Assembly: GCF_029227915.1 (NCBI RefSeq)
Contig: NC_079880.1
Span: 18,248,001-18,312,000 of the forward strand
Reading direction: 5' to 3'
DNA length: 64,000 nt
Source: Hydractinia symbiolongicarpus
Lineage: Eukaryota > Cnidaria > Hydrozoa > Anthoathecata > Hydractiniidae
Shown here: one piece after another, positions 26,596-37,969 of the stretch
Layout of the letters: each line of letters opens with the position of its first letter
Position numbering within the stretch: position 1 is the stretch's first letter
The notes under the pieces: generated by a model
The model's input: the letters and a program-made list of their open reading frames with translations, nothing else
What the model was told of the DNA's origin: nothing
Database searches by the model: none
Position numbers and translations under genes: made by a program

Positions 26596-26922
26596 GTGAG
26601 GTGTTGTGTTTAACAGTTTTGCCAAGAGTTGAATGTTTTGTGGTCATTGAGTTTAGCTTTTAGAACATTTTCCACAAATTGTTTTGTTTCTTTAATGTGT
26701 TTGGACATTCCAAACACATTAAAGAAATTCATTCATTCCAAACACATTAAAAAAACAAAACACGAAATGAACTTTGAGAAAATAGAAATTCTCTATAGGA
26801 AAAACAATTTTATTAAAAGAAAATTTAAAGAGGCATTAGCGATTAAACAACACAAATCGGATTTATTGAACAAAAAAGATGAAATAAGACGATTATCTGA
26901 AATTTGGGAAAACATATTATAA
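26596..26922 (+). pseudogene. Penelope-like element C-terminal remnant
   Basis: The frame ends with a charged segment (FEKIEILYRKNNFIKRKFKEA, then an IKQHKSDLLNKKDE region) followed by a stop. This resembles the C-terminus after the GIY-YIG domain of Penelope-like elements. No GIY-YIG core or reverse transcriptase is readable upstream. A perfect 19-bp palindrome interrupts the frame near its start. Confidence 0.4.
26687..26727. repeat. Perfect 19-bp inverted repeat
   Basis: Arm tttctttaatgtgtttgga (26687-26705), loop cat, arm 26709-26727. A further direct copy of 'ttccaaacacattaaa' follows at about 26737. Confidence 0.9.
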
Positions 26923-27584
26923 TTTTTAACGACTTTTATTGTTAATAAACGATTTTTATACATTTTATTTTTATCAAGAGAATTTTTAACATTTTGTACA
27001 TGCATGTTGAAAGACGTTTTTAGTTGTGATCTGAAGATGCTCTGACAAAGATCAGGGAGAAAATTTATCAAATTTAATTTGTTATTTATTGCCTTAAACC
27101 CAAGAAATATTTGCTAATTAATTTTCGAAGGTCTCAATTACTTTATTCGCGGGAGGTAGCTTTAATTTTTTAATGTAACAAACGTTTATTGGGGTATTAT
27201 ATATAACCAATGAAGACCAATCAATGAAATACTGTAGAAAACACTCTTTTCGTATTAAACTTTTTTCATTTTTTTCTTATTTATCATTTCGTGAAATAAA
27301 AATAGAGGACACAGTAATCTTAAATACTTGATTTAAATTTAAACGAGAAAATATTGTAATGATGTCACCTTACAGGATTATTTTTCGTTTTATTATTTTT
27401 CAAATTACCTCAAATATTCAAAAAAATTGTCAGAGTAAAAAAATGTTGAGCATGTAAAGAGAAAAACGAATGGCTTGACAAATTATGTTGTAGAACGAGA
27501 TATCAAATGCATTTTTGTTTAAAACCTTGTGACGTTTTTTAGGTTTCCGTAAGTTGTCGATAAACAATAAACAGTTAATTTAAA
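26923..27584. other. Upstream region of the LIM gene
   Basis: AT-rich, with no clear promoter motif. A possible 3' splice site (tttttag) before 27542 could mark a 5' UTR exon of the paxillin-like gene. Confidence 0.35.
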
Positions 27585-29574
27585 ATGTCGACTAAGCTCT
27601 TAGTTGTTGTTGAAAATTTGGACACAATGTTGGACACACTTGAAGATAAACTCAAATCGGAGAATGAATACAAAGATAATAACCTTGATTCTATGTTGGT
27701 AACATTAGAAGAGAGATTGAACAAAGATGGTGTAGCGACTACATATAAGGGCATATGTGCTTCCTGTGAAAAACCAATACACAATAAAGTTTGTCACGCT
27801 TTAGGGAAATCTTTTCACCCCGACCACTTTGTTTGTTCGGTTTGTCAAGTGGAACTCTACAATAAAACATTTTATGAGCGCGAAGGACGTGCGTATTGTG
27901 AAAAAGACTACCAGAATCAATACGCTCCTAAATGTTTCGCCTGTGGTGAACCTGTAATTTTTGTAAGTCTTGGTTTTATACAGTTATTTATATAGGTCTT
28001 ACCCATGTACAATATTTAAATTTTATGATAAATTCTGAGATATATCGAATTATTAATTGACCACTATTTTTCTTTTTTAAAAAAGAAGCAGAAAGAGCTG
28101 CCTCTTTCAAAGATTTGTCGTTGTTCAAACCTAACTCATTTTTCTCTTAAATTTACCTTGTCTTTAGTTGTGTGTGACCTCTGACAGCCGAACGTGGCAT
28201 CCAGAACATTTTGTTTGCGTGGAATGTGGAAAACAATTGAACGAAGAAAGCGGCTTTCATGAGGTAGGCAAACAATTTTACTGTGAGAAGGATTACAAGA
28301 ACCTATTTGCACCAAAATGTCCTGGATGTAACGATTACGTCATGGGCATGGTTGCGAACAGTTGCTGGCATCCAGAGTGTTTTAACTGCTCGGTAGGTTG
28401 TTATGTATATTTAGTACAAAGACTATTCGTAATACCGATCGTTAACCTCACATAATATATCTTTTAAATTAAAAGGAAAATTGGTATGAAATTTTTAAAA
28501 TAAAAAATCCAAACTTTTAACACAGGCAAAGTTACTGATGAAGGGGATTCTAGTTTCGTTTAACTTAAACTGAGGACTTTCGTAAGACATCATCGCTTCG
28601 TTGAATTATTTGTTTTGTATGTATAGCGTCTTTATTTTTCTACTGGGGTCCTAGTTCAGTTGTGCGAACAAAAGTTGTGCGAGCACAGCAATCGCTCAAC
28701 TGGACAACCGCCTAAGATATCAATGCTATTCTCATGCTAAGCGCTAATTAGAAAGAATAGATTCATACTTTTGTAGTCTCTGGCACGACTCGGACGGGGT
28801 TTTAACCCCAAGACCTCCTGCACTGGAAGTAAACGCTCTACACAAGACTACCAGCCGGTAATAAGATCTTCAATCAACCTTTTCGGTGGCTAAATAGTTT
28901 AAAGCTTACCTTCCGTGAAAAATCAAGTTAATTTCATATGATAGACATTGAAAAGTTGGCTATAATTTGTTTTTTTTAAAAATTCTAGATTGGTTCTTAA
29001 CGATTTTGACTAAGAAGTTTCACTAATTATGCGTGACGTCATGAACTAGCTCTGCGAGAGTGTTTAGTTACTATAATTATGCTCAATAATAGTAAACACA
29101 TGTTATAGACCTGTTTCTTGACGTCATAATGTGGCATAATTAGCGCTACTTTCAAGACAAATATTTGGAGAACCAATGAAGATTCCTAGAGATAACTTTC
29201 AAAGGTCTTTCATATGAGCTCCCCTTTTTCTTGCAAAAGGTTAGCTTAAGCAAAATTCAAAACTTTCTATTCAATTGTTAATCTTTTCTTCAATATTCCA
29301 GGAATGCGGCATATCACTGGAAGGCCGCAATTTTTTCGAAAAAGATGGAAAACAATATTGCGAAACACATTACCGTGCAAGACGTAGTTCAGTTTGCAAA
29401 GCATGCAACCAACCGATTTTACATCAATGTATGACAGCATTGGGTGAAAAATACCATCCAGAGCACTTCACATGTTCGTTCTGTAAGCAAGAGTTAAATC
29501 ATGGTACGTTTAAAGAAAAGAATGGAAAAGCGTATTGCAAGAGATGTTATTTAAAAACATTTGGACGTCATTAA
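27585..29574 (+). CDS. Paxillin/leupaxin-like LD and four-LIM adaptor
   Basis: Three exons: 27585-27962, 28168-28392 and 29302-29574. All junctions are phase 0 with GT/AG borders, giving 291 residues. The N-terminus (about 56 residues) has two LD-type leucine motifs, LDTMLDTLEDKL and LDSMLVTLEERL. The second leads into LIM1 as the last LD motif of paxillin does. Four LIM double zinc fingers follow, each with CxxC, HPxHFxC-type and CxxC pairs, at residues of about 60-111, 119-171, 178-228 and 237-289. LIM2 and LIM3 are each completed across an intron. Paxillin-family proteins are focal-adhesion scaffolds whose LD motifs bind FAK and vinculin and whose LIM domains target adhesions. This form is much shorter than paxillin and lacks LD1-LD3 and the tyrosine-rich region. 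It could be a leupaxin/Hic-5-like paralogue or an isoform with an internal start. Confidence 0.88.
28781..28862 (-). repeat. tRNA-like SINE head in LIM-gene intron
   Basis: On the minus strand it shows a TGGTAGTC... A-box-like start and a GGGTTAAAACCCC B-box-like arm with flanking complementary bases. This is the appearance of a tRNA-derived SINE. It is not a functional tRNA because the arms are incomplete. Confidence 0.4.
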
Positions 29575-29999
29575 CGTGATGGCAAGTTTGATTATCGTCT
29601 GCTGAAACCGTCATTTAAAACATGGATTTGGTTGATACTCATTTACAGAGTTTTAGTGTAGCTATATGTAATGATTTCGATCACCATTTTATGTCCGGTT
29701 AATATTCGTATACGTTATTCGGTAAATTTTTTTCGCCCTTGATTTTTATTCTCGACGGCAGAGCTTAATACAAATTACATTTTACTCATGTTGGCAAGAT
29801 ACTCAAAAAGCGGGTTGACTAGACGATTCATTGCTAGCTTAACAACTTTTAAAGAATATTTATTTACAGAAAAGTAAACACGTTTATTTTCCTTTGATGT
29901 AGCGGAAAAAGTCTACACTGACATCAATGCTTTTAATAAGATCAGTGAAGCTATTGCATTGCAGTTTTTAGTTTAAGGTCTAATAACTTGGAAGCAGGT
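29575..29999. other. 3' flank of the LIM gene
   Basis: Probable 3' UTR and downstream DNA of the plus-strand LIM gene. AATACAAAT-type AT-rich sequence is present but no definite polyadenylation site could be assigned. Confidence 0.35.
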
Positions 30000-30310
30000 G
30001 GACGACGTCTCCTGCCTAGGTTACTAAGGACCTTCTGGGATAAAATTTAGAACAATCTCATAAGCTGGGTCAATCCACACGTTTTGGAACCGAGAGGTTG
30101 ATGACGTCATTTAAACCTCAATATCTATGTAACCGTTCGTCGAAAGCGTGCAATCCTATACATTTTCTTCATCGGCGTTTCAAGCTTTATGCAATAAAGG
30201 GAGCATGTAAATCAAAAAAAAAATTTGTTTATCGGAGGGCCATTGCTCACTTTATTAAAATATAAATGTGAGAACCATTCTTCTTCAGCCTAAGTGGACT
30301 TTCTCCCATA
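30000..30310 (+). mobile_element. Decayed Helitron-like fragment
   Basis: It carries, in reverse orientation, the internal blocks of the 5.9-9.1 kb units ('gatgacgtca', 'aaccgttcgtc', 'ctatacattttcttc'). It ends near a 'cctaagtggac' block equivalent to their 3' region. The terminal hairpin and CTAG are not preserved. Confidence 0.45.
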
Positions 30311-30920
30311 ATACAAAGAAATGTTCCATTTTTGTATAAGACTTTTAACTCAAAAAGTAAACTGAAATTCTCGTATCTTCTAATAGACCTTTCCCGAATT
30401 TCCTAATTACGCCAAACTTAATTAAAGAGGTCCATACTAAAATGATTCTGATCCCTAAGTTCCTTCTCCAAAGGTAGAACAAATTACCAAATTTCGTAAA
30501 AACTTCTGCGCCTTAACTGGGAGCTGAAATTTACGGTCAAACCCTTTATTTAGACGAGCTTTCTAAGAATCTTCAAAATAATTATTCTTTTTTAATTAAA
30601 ATATAATCCCACCAGAATATTATATTACTCTACAAACTTTAGTTTGGTCATGATAATGTGATATTCTATCTGAATATCCTTTTTTAAGGAGTATAAAACC
30701 ATTATTGAATTTTGGATGACTTCATAATTATTATAATTTATAAAATTCAGGAAAGGTGGATTGGCCAGTAAAAACTTGTATATTGTAGGGACATATTAGT
30801 CACCGAATTTTCCATAGTTTCAACCGTCTCTTTAAAAAATAATGTTGTTTATGCATTTTTATCGATACTACTAATCTTTTCTTAAATTGTGACGTGAATT
30901 TGTAGACAGGATTCATATCC
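30311..30920. other. AT-rich stretch, no gene recognised
   Basis: No feature could be supported. Confidence 0.4.
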
Positions 30921-30959
30921 ATGTATGTATGTATGTATGTATGTATGTATGTATGTATG

Positions 30960-30989
<30 letters not shown>
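30921..30989. repeat. (ATGT)n microsatellite
   Basis: About 17 perfect ATGT units. A second array lies at 31731-31811 on the other side of the 44-bp minisatellite. Confidence 0.97.
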
Positions 30990-30990
<1 letters not shown>

Positions 30991-31027
30991 TATTATAATT
31001 AGTTATATTTTTTATTTTTTAATTGCA

Positions 31028-31540
31028 AAAGGTCCCACAAAACTGCCTAAGTTACATTTTCATACTTGCAACTGGTCCCATAAAATTCCTACGTTACATT
31101 TCCATACTTCATAAACGGTCCCACAAAACTGCCTAAGTTACATTTCCATACTTTTTAAACGGTCCCACAAAACTGCCTCAGTTACATTTCCATACTTCAT
31201 AAACGGTCCCACAAAACTGCCTAAGTTACATTTCCATACTTCATAAACGGTCCCACAAAACTGCCTCAGTTTCATTTCCATACTTCATAAACGGTCCCAC
31301 AAAACTGCCTAAGTTACATTTTCATACTTGCAACTGGTCCCATAAAACTTCCTACGTTACATTTTCCTACTTTCAAACGGTCCCATAAAACTGCCTAAGT
31401 TACATTCCCATACTTCATAAACGGTCCCATAAAACCGCCTAAGTTACATTTTCATACTTTCAAACGGTCCCATAAAGCTTCCTACGTTACATTTTCATAC
31501 TTTTAAACGGTCCCACAAAACTGCCTTTGTTACATTTCAC
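31028..31540. repeat. 44-bp minisatellite, about 11 copies
   Basis: Units contain 'ggtcccacaaaactgccta' and 'gttacatttccatacttca'. The 44-bp spacing is regular at 31116, 31160, 31204, 31248 and 31292. Diverged copies continue to about 31720 (ggtcccaaaaaactc). Confidence 0.9.
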
Positions 31541-31730
31541 ATGCTCCTCAAAAATGCAGTTTTCTGGGACCACGTTAAATCGTATTATATAAATTTTGAA
31601 AAGTACTTACTTTTAATCAGGATGACGTAAGGAGTAATTTTAACATAAAGAGCCTGCAAAAAAGCCATTTTTTACTGGTCCCAAAAAACTCGCATAGGAA
31701 TGAGGTCCCAGAAAACTCACAAACGTTCCT

Positions 31731-31811
31731 ATGTATGTATGTATGTATGTATGTATGTATGTATGTATGTATGTATGTATGTATGTATGTATGTATGTAT
31801 GTATGTATGTA
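31731..31811. repeat. (ATGT)n microsatellite
   Basis: About 20 perfect units. The ORFs of alternating YVCM or THTYIH residues are artefacts of this repeat. Confidence 0.97.
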
Positions 31812-33719
31812 TATAAAATTTGGCTAACACGTGGAAGTAGTAGAAAAGGTTACTCAAAACAGAGAAAGATGACGACCAGGGTTGATTTACAATATTCTTT
31901 AAATTTGCGGACAAATGTCACATGGATTCAATTTCGAGGATAAATGACACCTCAATAACGGATTTAATTTTGACTGCTTCAAATTTTGGCGGGGACTAAT
32001 TTTGAGAATTTTACAAAAACCGCAAAAACTGCAAAAAATTTAATAATCCACTTAAGGTACGTGATAAAAGTTACAATAAAGAGACTGAACGACGATTTTA
32101 AGAGTCTATTAAACAAGATAACGCGCCTGTTCGAAGTAAAAGCCATAGCTAGATAAAGATATATACACATAAGCTGATTTTCACACTCTTATATGATATA
32201 ACGTTTTAGTAAAGTATTTTAGCTACAACCATCCATAAAATATAGTGAGACAAGGGTGTGAATTTTTTAAGTTCAACGCCACAAGTAATTCAATAGAATA
32301 TTTCTATTAAAAGTAGTACGAAATATTCGCGATTTAACGCTTTTTGTCCATTTCGTCGAATGACTGGACAAGTACTGCCGTGTAAATAATTTTTCAGGTG
32401 TATTGTAGCTTTTACGATGCATCGCTACTCATTCAATGCGAGATTGGGAAAAAGAAGAATAAATATGTATAGAGCTGACATGGAAGATATTACCAACCCT
32501 TAATGTTGCTATTGATAAAAAAATGTTTTAAAATCTTGCAAGTTTGTGTTGAAAACAAAAAGCATATGCTGACGAAAAACTTCTAAAGTCAAATAATATG
32601 GATGACCAAATAGATGGTTTTTCTGATGTTTTTTCATTCATTGATAAGCAATCAAACTTCAATTCAACACTAGATTATTTATTGCAATTGCTGGATAACT
32701 CTACAACCAACCCAATAAAAATGTCAAGTGAGCAATCCACAATTGATTTAGACAACTCTCCTAACTTTGCATATCCTTGTTTGCATCCAACTCAAGAGAT
32801 CAAAAAAGTAGAAAAAAATGACCAACCCTGTAATTATGGCTGGAACGAGTGATCGAAGAAAGAATTTCAAAATAATCTTTACCTGTACACCAAAGCGAAA
32901 AAAAAAATATAAAGATAAAATGCAATGCAACAGTTAGTTTCAACAGAGCAGTCATTTAAAGATGTAATAACACTGGGAATGTAATTAAACCAACCTCTTC
33001 TTTGACTAGATAGTTAGATACTCGACATAAATTTTTGTCAATATCGGACATTTGTTTAAAATAGTGCTGAGTCCTCTATCAAAAGAAAGTTATATACGTA
33101 TAATTTGCTACAGAAAGCGGAGCTGATAGGATAGTACATTCTAGTACTTGAAATAAATTGAAAAATGTGGAGGCAAACAAAAATCAAATATTCAATAGTT
33201 AGCTCTAAACACAGAATTCAGTATAGTAGGTGTCGCGAAATAGAAAAAAATGGGGCCGACACAAAATTGACAGAAAAATAAAAGTCTTTTATGTTGGGAA
33301 ATATCAGCAAGAGATATGTAAAGACATGTACAAAAGAGAATATAAAGTAAGTCTAAATAAACACAATAAAATTAAAAAATTTCAAACATTATTTAAAAAT
33401 TCAACGGTTTCATTTACAATCAAATCACAACACCTGAGTGTCTGACAAAAAGAATTGTTATCTGCATTTGTCCAAACAATTACTGTAAAATGCCACGACA
33501 CAAATGTAGAGTTAGATTTTTTGACCTTGATGCATTGTTGGAGGAAAAAGATATATATTATTCTTCTTATTCTCATTTCGCACGGTTATTTTCTAATGAT
33601 TGCCTCTTGCTTACGAAATAAAAAGATATCTTTTGATTTTTTGTTTTAAAGTAGTATGCAGAATAATAAATATATATAACACTACATTGACATGTTATTT
33701 CGACTCATAACAACATGAC
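31812..33719. other. Stretch with unassigned small ORFs
   Basis: An 84-codon ORF at 32598-32852 starts with an ATG and is acidic and Ser/Asn-rich, with no recognised domain. It might be a coding exon, but no splice partner is convincing. Nothing else is supportable. Confidence 0.3.
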
Positions 33720-34340
33720 AAGCATTTTATAACACAATGGGATTTGCATGCATGCTTTCCACAAAACTGACACAACAACTTCAACGTGGACAATTTTTTA
33801 TGTGACCTTTCCGACCGTCTTTTTCTGCTACAAATTTTGAGACACAAGTATGGCATCTTGACCTGTCGATGGGCTTAACTCACCTGGTTCATCTATACAA
33901 GCTGGCAATGATCCCATCATAGTAGCCACTTTGTTTCTTTGTTTTTAAGTTAGCAAGCTAAAGCATGCAAAACACAAAAGAATCTTGCTTTAGTGGACAT
34001 TTTTATTGTTTAATGCGAATAGAGTTGATGCATTGACTCGAGCTGTGTTGATGATGTATGAAAAGACAACGATGGGCCACCGTCTTAATGTTGGTTTGCA
34101 AGAATACGTTCCAATTTGCTGATCAATTATGTTAGTACCCCCTTTAGTAAAATCGAACGACTTGTGTACGGTTGGTTTCTTATTGCTGTCATTGAAGGTG
34201 GTGACCATAATTGGTTTCAGGGTTGTAGTAGTACATTCTTCTTACCACTTGATGTTTGGACGACGTACGAATTCCTGTTTGAGTTGAACTGCTTGAAGCA
34301 CATTAGATTTCGCATAGCATACCAAGTTTTATCAAGCGAT
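33720..34340 (-). pseudogene. piggyBac-like transposase remnant
   Basis: Minus-strand fragment of the C-terminal part of a DDE transposase of piggyBac type. A segment with HKSFDFTKGGTNIIDQ and RRWPIVVFSYIINTARVNA (frame 34208-33990) is followed, after frame changes, by a Cys/His-rich tail. That tail has an RCHTC then CPR then CxxCGKH pattern near 33870-33740, typical of piggyBac transposase C-termini. Frameshifts and stops show that it is dead, and the catalytic domain is absent. Confidence 0.65.
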
Positions 34341-34740
34341 AGATAGTCACATGGTGCAATTTTTGATGCATTCGTCATTAAAAAGTTCAAAAAATGCTGT
34401 GACTTCTAAAAACTTTCGCCGTTTATTTTGTGTACTTTCGTCGTTAAGAGAGTAGAAGTAGGGATGGGTTCGTTACATGGTTTTAGGTTTCAGGCGTAAA
34501 ACCTCCGCTTCCCTTCCTCTCCCCCGCCACCCCCCGTAAAAATGCACGACTCCATGTAAACTATGTACGGAAATACTAAATATCTTCGCATGCGCAAAAC
34601 CTTCAATAGTATTTGACAGAGTGTGACGAAGGCATCATGCGCAAGTTGAGTAGTGGAAATTCCCTACTCAAAGTTCTGTCCATTTCAGAAAAGATTCGAA
34701 AGATAACATGTGTATATAATAAAGAGAAATAAATTGGTTG

Positions 34741-35430
34741 CAAAATGTTCCGGATCAGTTCAAGACGCAGGAAATGTACAATTGGGCGGTTGAAGCGGAT
34801 CCCGCTCTCCTTGCTTATGTTCCAGATCGATTTAAGACGCAAGGCATGTGCACCAGAGCCGTTGAGGAGTATCCCTTGGTACTCGAGTATGTTCCTGAGC
34901 ATCTCATGACTTAGAAAATGTCCACGAGAGCCGTTGAAGAGGTCCTGGGCTGTTAATGGATGTTCAAGATCTATTCATGACTCAGGAAATGTGTACAAGA
35001 ACCTTTGAAGCGGATCCCCGTATGATCAAGCATGTTCCAGAGCATCTCATGACTCAGGACATGTGGACGAGAGGCGTTGAAGATAATCTCCGTATGATCG
35101 AGCATGTTCCACATCAATTCAAGACGCAGGACATGTTCAATTTGATGGTTGAAGAGGATCCGGAGCTGCTCATGGATGTTTCGGATTGCTTCAAGACGCA
35201 GGAAATGTGTAACAAAGCGGTTGAAAAGGATCCCTTGGCACTCGGGCATCTCATGACTCAGGACATGGCACCAGAGCCGTTAAAGAGGATCCCCGTATGA
35301 TCAAATATTTCCCGGACTGGTTTGTTACTCAGGACATTAGTAGGATCATTGAGCCTGAAGTGCTCGATGCCTATTACCAGAGGAAAGCGGAGAAGGATAG
35401 AATTAAGAACGAGCTGCTTTCGATAACATG
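34741..35430 (+). pseudogene. Broken repeat protein of about 23-residue units
   Basis: Repeats of a roughly 23-residue motif (KTQEMCNKAVEKDPLAL preceded by a VPD/VPE and F/L) run across the region in more than one frame. An open segment spans 34956-35300. Stops and frameshifts near 34912, 34955 and 35290 separate readable parts. The tail ends with a basic segment. I have seen this repeat type in multicopy element-associated genes but cannot name a function. It is the first of several plus-strand genes with the same decayed state. Confidence 0.5.
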
Positions 35431-35530
35431 ACATCCAGACAGAGTTATAGACTGGTGTTTTTCAGAGCACGAAAAAAGGATCTTGAACTATTGTGGAGCT
35501 GAGCAATGGAAAGCGGCAATGGGAGGTAAG

Positions 35531-35582
35531 TTCCATCACTTTATCTTATGTTTCTTTGAAAACATAAGATAAAGTGATGGAA
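35531..35582. repeat. Perfect 23-bp hairpin with 6-base loop
   Basis: Arms 35531-35553 and 35560-35582 are exact reverse complements around ctttga. The right arm overlaps the ATG (35577) of the next small Cys-rich ORF, and the left arm ends the preceding frame. Confidence 0.95.
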
Positions 35583-35771
35583 CAACGATGCGATGACTGT
35601 GAATGCATACTTGACGAGTATGATAGATGCAAAAGTGGACGGAGACTTGTGGTGCAAGGTAAAATTATATGTTGGCATTGTTGTCAAGAGTATACCACAT
35701 ATAATGGAGGCAGCTGCGCATGTTATGATTTAGGTCTGTTACAAAGCGCGAAACTCATAAGCAGATGCTAG
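35577..35771 (+). CDS. Small Cys-rich protein, element-associated
   Basis: About 64 residues with CDDCEC, CWHCC and CACYD pairs, suggesting a small zinc ribbon. No homologue is recognised. Its neighbours are decayed element genes, so it may itself be a remnant. Confidence 0.35.
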   Translation: MEQRCDDCECILDEYDRCKSGRRLVVQGKIICWHCCQEYTTYNGGSCACYDLGLLQSAKLISRC

Positions 35772-35800
35772 TTGAGGTTTTATAATCCTTAAATAAAGAG

Positions 35801-36405
35801 ATGTTGAAGTTTGGAGACAAAACCGTTACGTCAAAGGAATTTTACACTAAAGCAACACCACTAAATATCGAAGATGTGAAAATTGAAAACCTTGTGCTGA
35901 GTGATTCTATTCCAGTAAACAAAGGCAAGGATGGCCGATTCGTGATTGGATATCAGGACTAAGACGGCAACCTATCACCGTTATTGATAAAAACCCCTAA
36001 AAAATCTACTCTCATGGTGTCTCTCAATACAGTGAGGGTTCTGCGTTCACGATGTCGTTTGATCTTGGTGACAATCCTGAATGGTTAAAGAAATACGAGG
36101 AGATATTGAAAACAGTGGAGGATTTGGAGGGACATTGCTTCACCAACATAAGTGTGAAGAAAGATAGTTACATCAACCATAAGCTCAAGGAGTGGGAGGG
36201 TGAGCTTAGAACCAACTTTCATAAGAAAAAGATCCCGCAGGGAGGTTGTGAGTGTACAGCCATCCTAAAAATGGGGAGCATTTATAGACAAGAAAGAAAT
36301 TATTATGTACAAACCTACTTGGAAGAGCGTAAATATAAAGAGGTTGATAGGTATGACGCTTGCTATATTAGTGACTCTGATGACGACAGCTTCGCTGAGT
36401 TGTAG
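35801..36405 (+). pseudogene. Element-associated protein of about 200 residues, broken
   Basis: Begins at ATG 35801 (MLKFGDKTVTSKEFY). It has an in-frame stop near 35960 and a one-base frameshift near 36005, after which the frame continues to a stop at 36405. The second half has a conserved look (NPEWLKKY, KLKEWEGELRTNF, GCECTAILK) and an acidic SDSDDDSF tail. It resembles a protein found in repeated virus-like or Polinton-like elements of invertebrates; function unknown. Confidence 0.45.
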
Positions 36406-36479
36406 TATGTTGCATCACAGCTTCGCGCTTTGCCGGCGTGTAAAGGTTTATATGGTTAAAGCCAACCATAAAAACAAAC

Positions 36480-36770
36480 ATGTACGCACTTCGAAAAGAA
36501 GCAAAATTACTGCATGTTCCTCGTTATTCTACACTAAGTAAAAACAAACTTATTAAAGCAATCCGCAAAGCTAAATATAGAAATGTTTCAACGCAAACAG
36601 ACGGTCCTTATTGCAAACCTTGTGTTGAAATTGCATACGAGAAAAATCTTGAAAAATATTTACAGCAACTCGCTAAAAAATCGCAACGTATAGTAAATGA
36701 TGGAGGCATACAAATCGATGTTGATGCTGATGAGGTAATCGGCTGCGAGATTGATTATACACGCATATAG
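36480..36770 (+). CDS. Small SAP-like protein, element-associated
   Basis: 96 residues. The N-terminal LRKEAKLLHVPRYSTLSKNK then LIKAI has the helix-turn-helix pattern of a SAP DNA-binding motif. The rest is charged and the C-terminus acidic. It is the last plus-strand gene before the convergent minus-strand block. Intact, but in a degenerate neighbourhood. Confidence 0.45.
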   Translation: MYALRKEAKLLHVPRYSTLSKNKLIKAIRKAKYRNVSTQTDGPYCKPCVEIAYEKNLEKYLQQLAKKSQRIVNDGGIQIDVDADEVIGCEIDYTRI

Positions 36771-36950
36771 TTTTATAGGGATATTTTTCCTATAAAACTT
36801 ATACCAGACTATATCGAATAGGCAGGCGGGGAAATTAAGTACCGCTGGCATGCTGTACAGATTGAATTTTTTCATATTTACCTTCCTGCCTCCCTTTTCA
36901 ACTAACTAGGCACGCTCTTGTTCATTGATGTTATTAATGATACGTTTAAT

Positions 36951-37475
36951 TCATTGTTGTATTTGCTCTTTTAATACCATATACCGCCGTTTTTCTTGCA
37001 TTATTAAGCTAAATTCGTGATCATTGATAATGCCATTTTCGATTGCCTTTGTTATAAAATCAACGACCGAATTCAACTTCGATTCGCCCAGTAATCGAAT
37101 TTATTTATGTTTTTGTGATTTAACGCTTAACCTTTTCGAAACATTCCTCAGGCCGGCTTGCCCGAGCCCCGTCGCTTTTGCAATACCTCTCATAGCAATG
37201 CTTAGAGAAGTACCAACGCCTGTTGATAATGCGCCACTTCCAATCTCTGTAGTAATAACGCTTACGCCGAGCAGTCCGTGATTACAATAGCGCACCCAAG
37301 TGCCATGCATCTTGAACTTTTTTGCAAGTCCATCCCGTTACTTGATCTCCTTACGTAGATATTGCTCGATTTCCTCAATTTTTTTTAACCTATAGACCTG
37401 ACTTTCATCCTGCATAGTATGCTCATCCTCTGGTGCACTTGGTAAATTTGGATATAATTTAGTAATATCATCCAT
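36951..37475 (-). pseudogene. Element-associated membrane-type protein with two in-frame stops
   Basis: ATG at 37475. One frame continues to the TGA at 36951-36953 except for stop codons at 37338-37340 and about 37101. The first part is charged (KLYPNLPS, RLKKIEEIEQYL). The middle is Gly/Ala/Ser-rich and hydrophobic (near 37160-37260), like a membrane or amphipathic segment. The end is a charged helical tail. Its start abuts the stop of the next minus-strand ORF, a compact virus-like gene arrangement. Confidence 0.5.
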
Positions 37476-37740
37476 TTATTCTATGAGCAAATGCATTGTA
37501 ATCCCTGTGAACCAAACGTTTTTATCATGATGATATTCGTCACTCAGCCTGAACTCGAGTCGATCCGTCGACCCTTTTAATGGAAGGTAGATCGGAGTCT
37601 CGAAATTCCATGTAAGCATGTCTCCCCAATTATTCAATTTTTTAGTGGGGAGCAAAGCAAGAATTTTTGATTTCTTCCCATCAATTAGGCAATCATCCTC
37701 ATCTAACTGGTAACATCCTTGGTAAACGTCAGTCTTGTAC
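37476..37740 (-). pseudogene. C-terminal part of an element-associated structural-type protein
   Basis: An open frame of about 87 residues ends at the stop 37476-37478, immediately before the following ATG. It contains NWGDMLTWNFETPIYLPL and LEFRLSDEY, a beta-rich C-terminus. The upstream part is cut by the (AAT)n microsatellite. The type recalls C-termini of structural-type proteins in virus-like elements; this is memory-based and tentative. Confidence 0.4.
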
Positions 37741-37898
<158 letters not shown>

Positions 37899-37969
37899 AT
37901 AGTTAATTGGTGGTGCATTTCAGACCAACATTTTTTATCTTTGTATTTCTTTTTTTTCTAGTGGTAACA

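Noticed and set aside
27022-27060. Second hammerhead-like motif after the Penelope-like remnant
   Set aside because: CTGAAGA, a hairpin and GAAA are present, but no stem III with a cleavable triplet or stem I could be paired.
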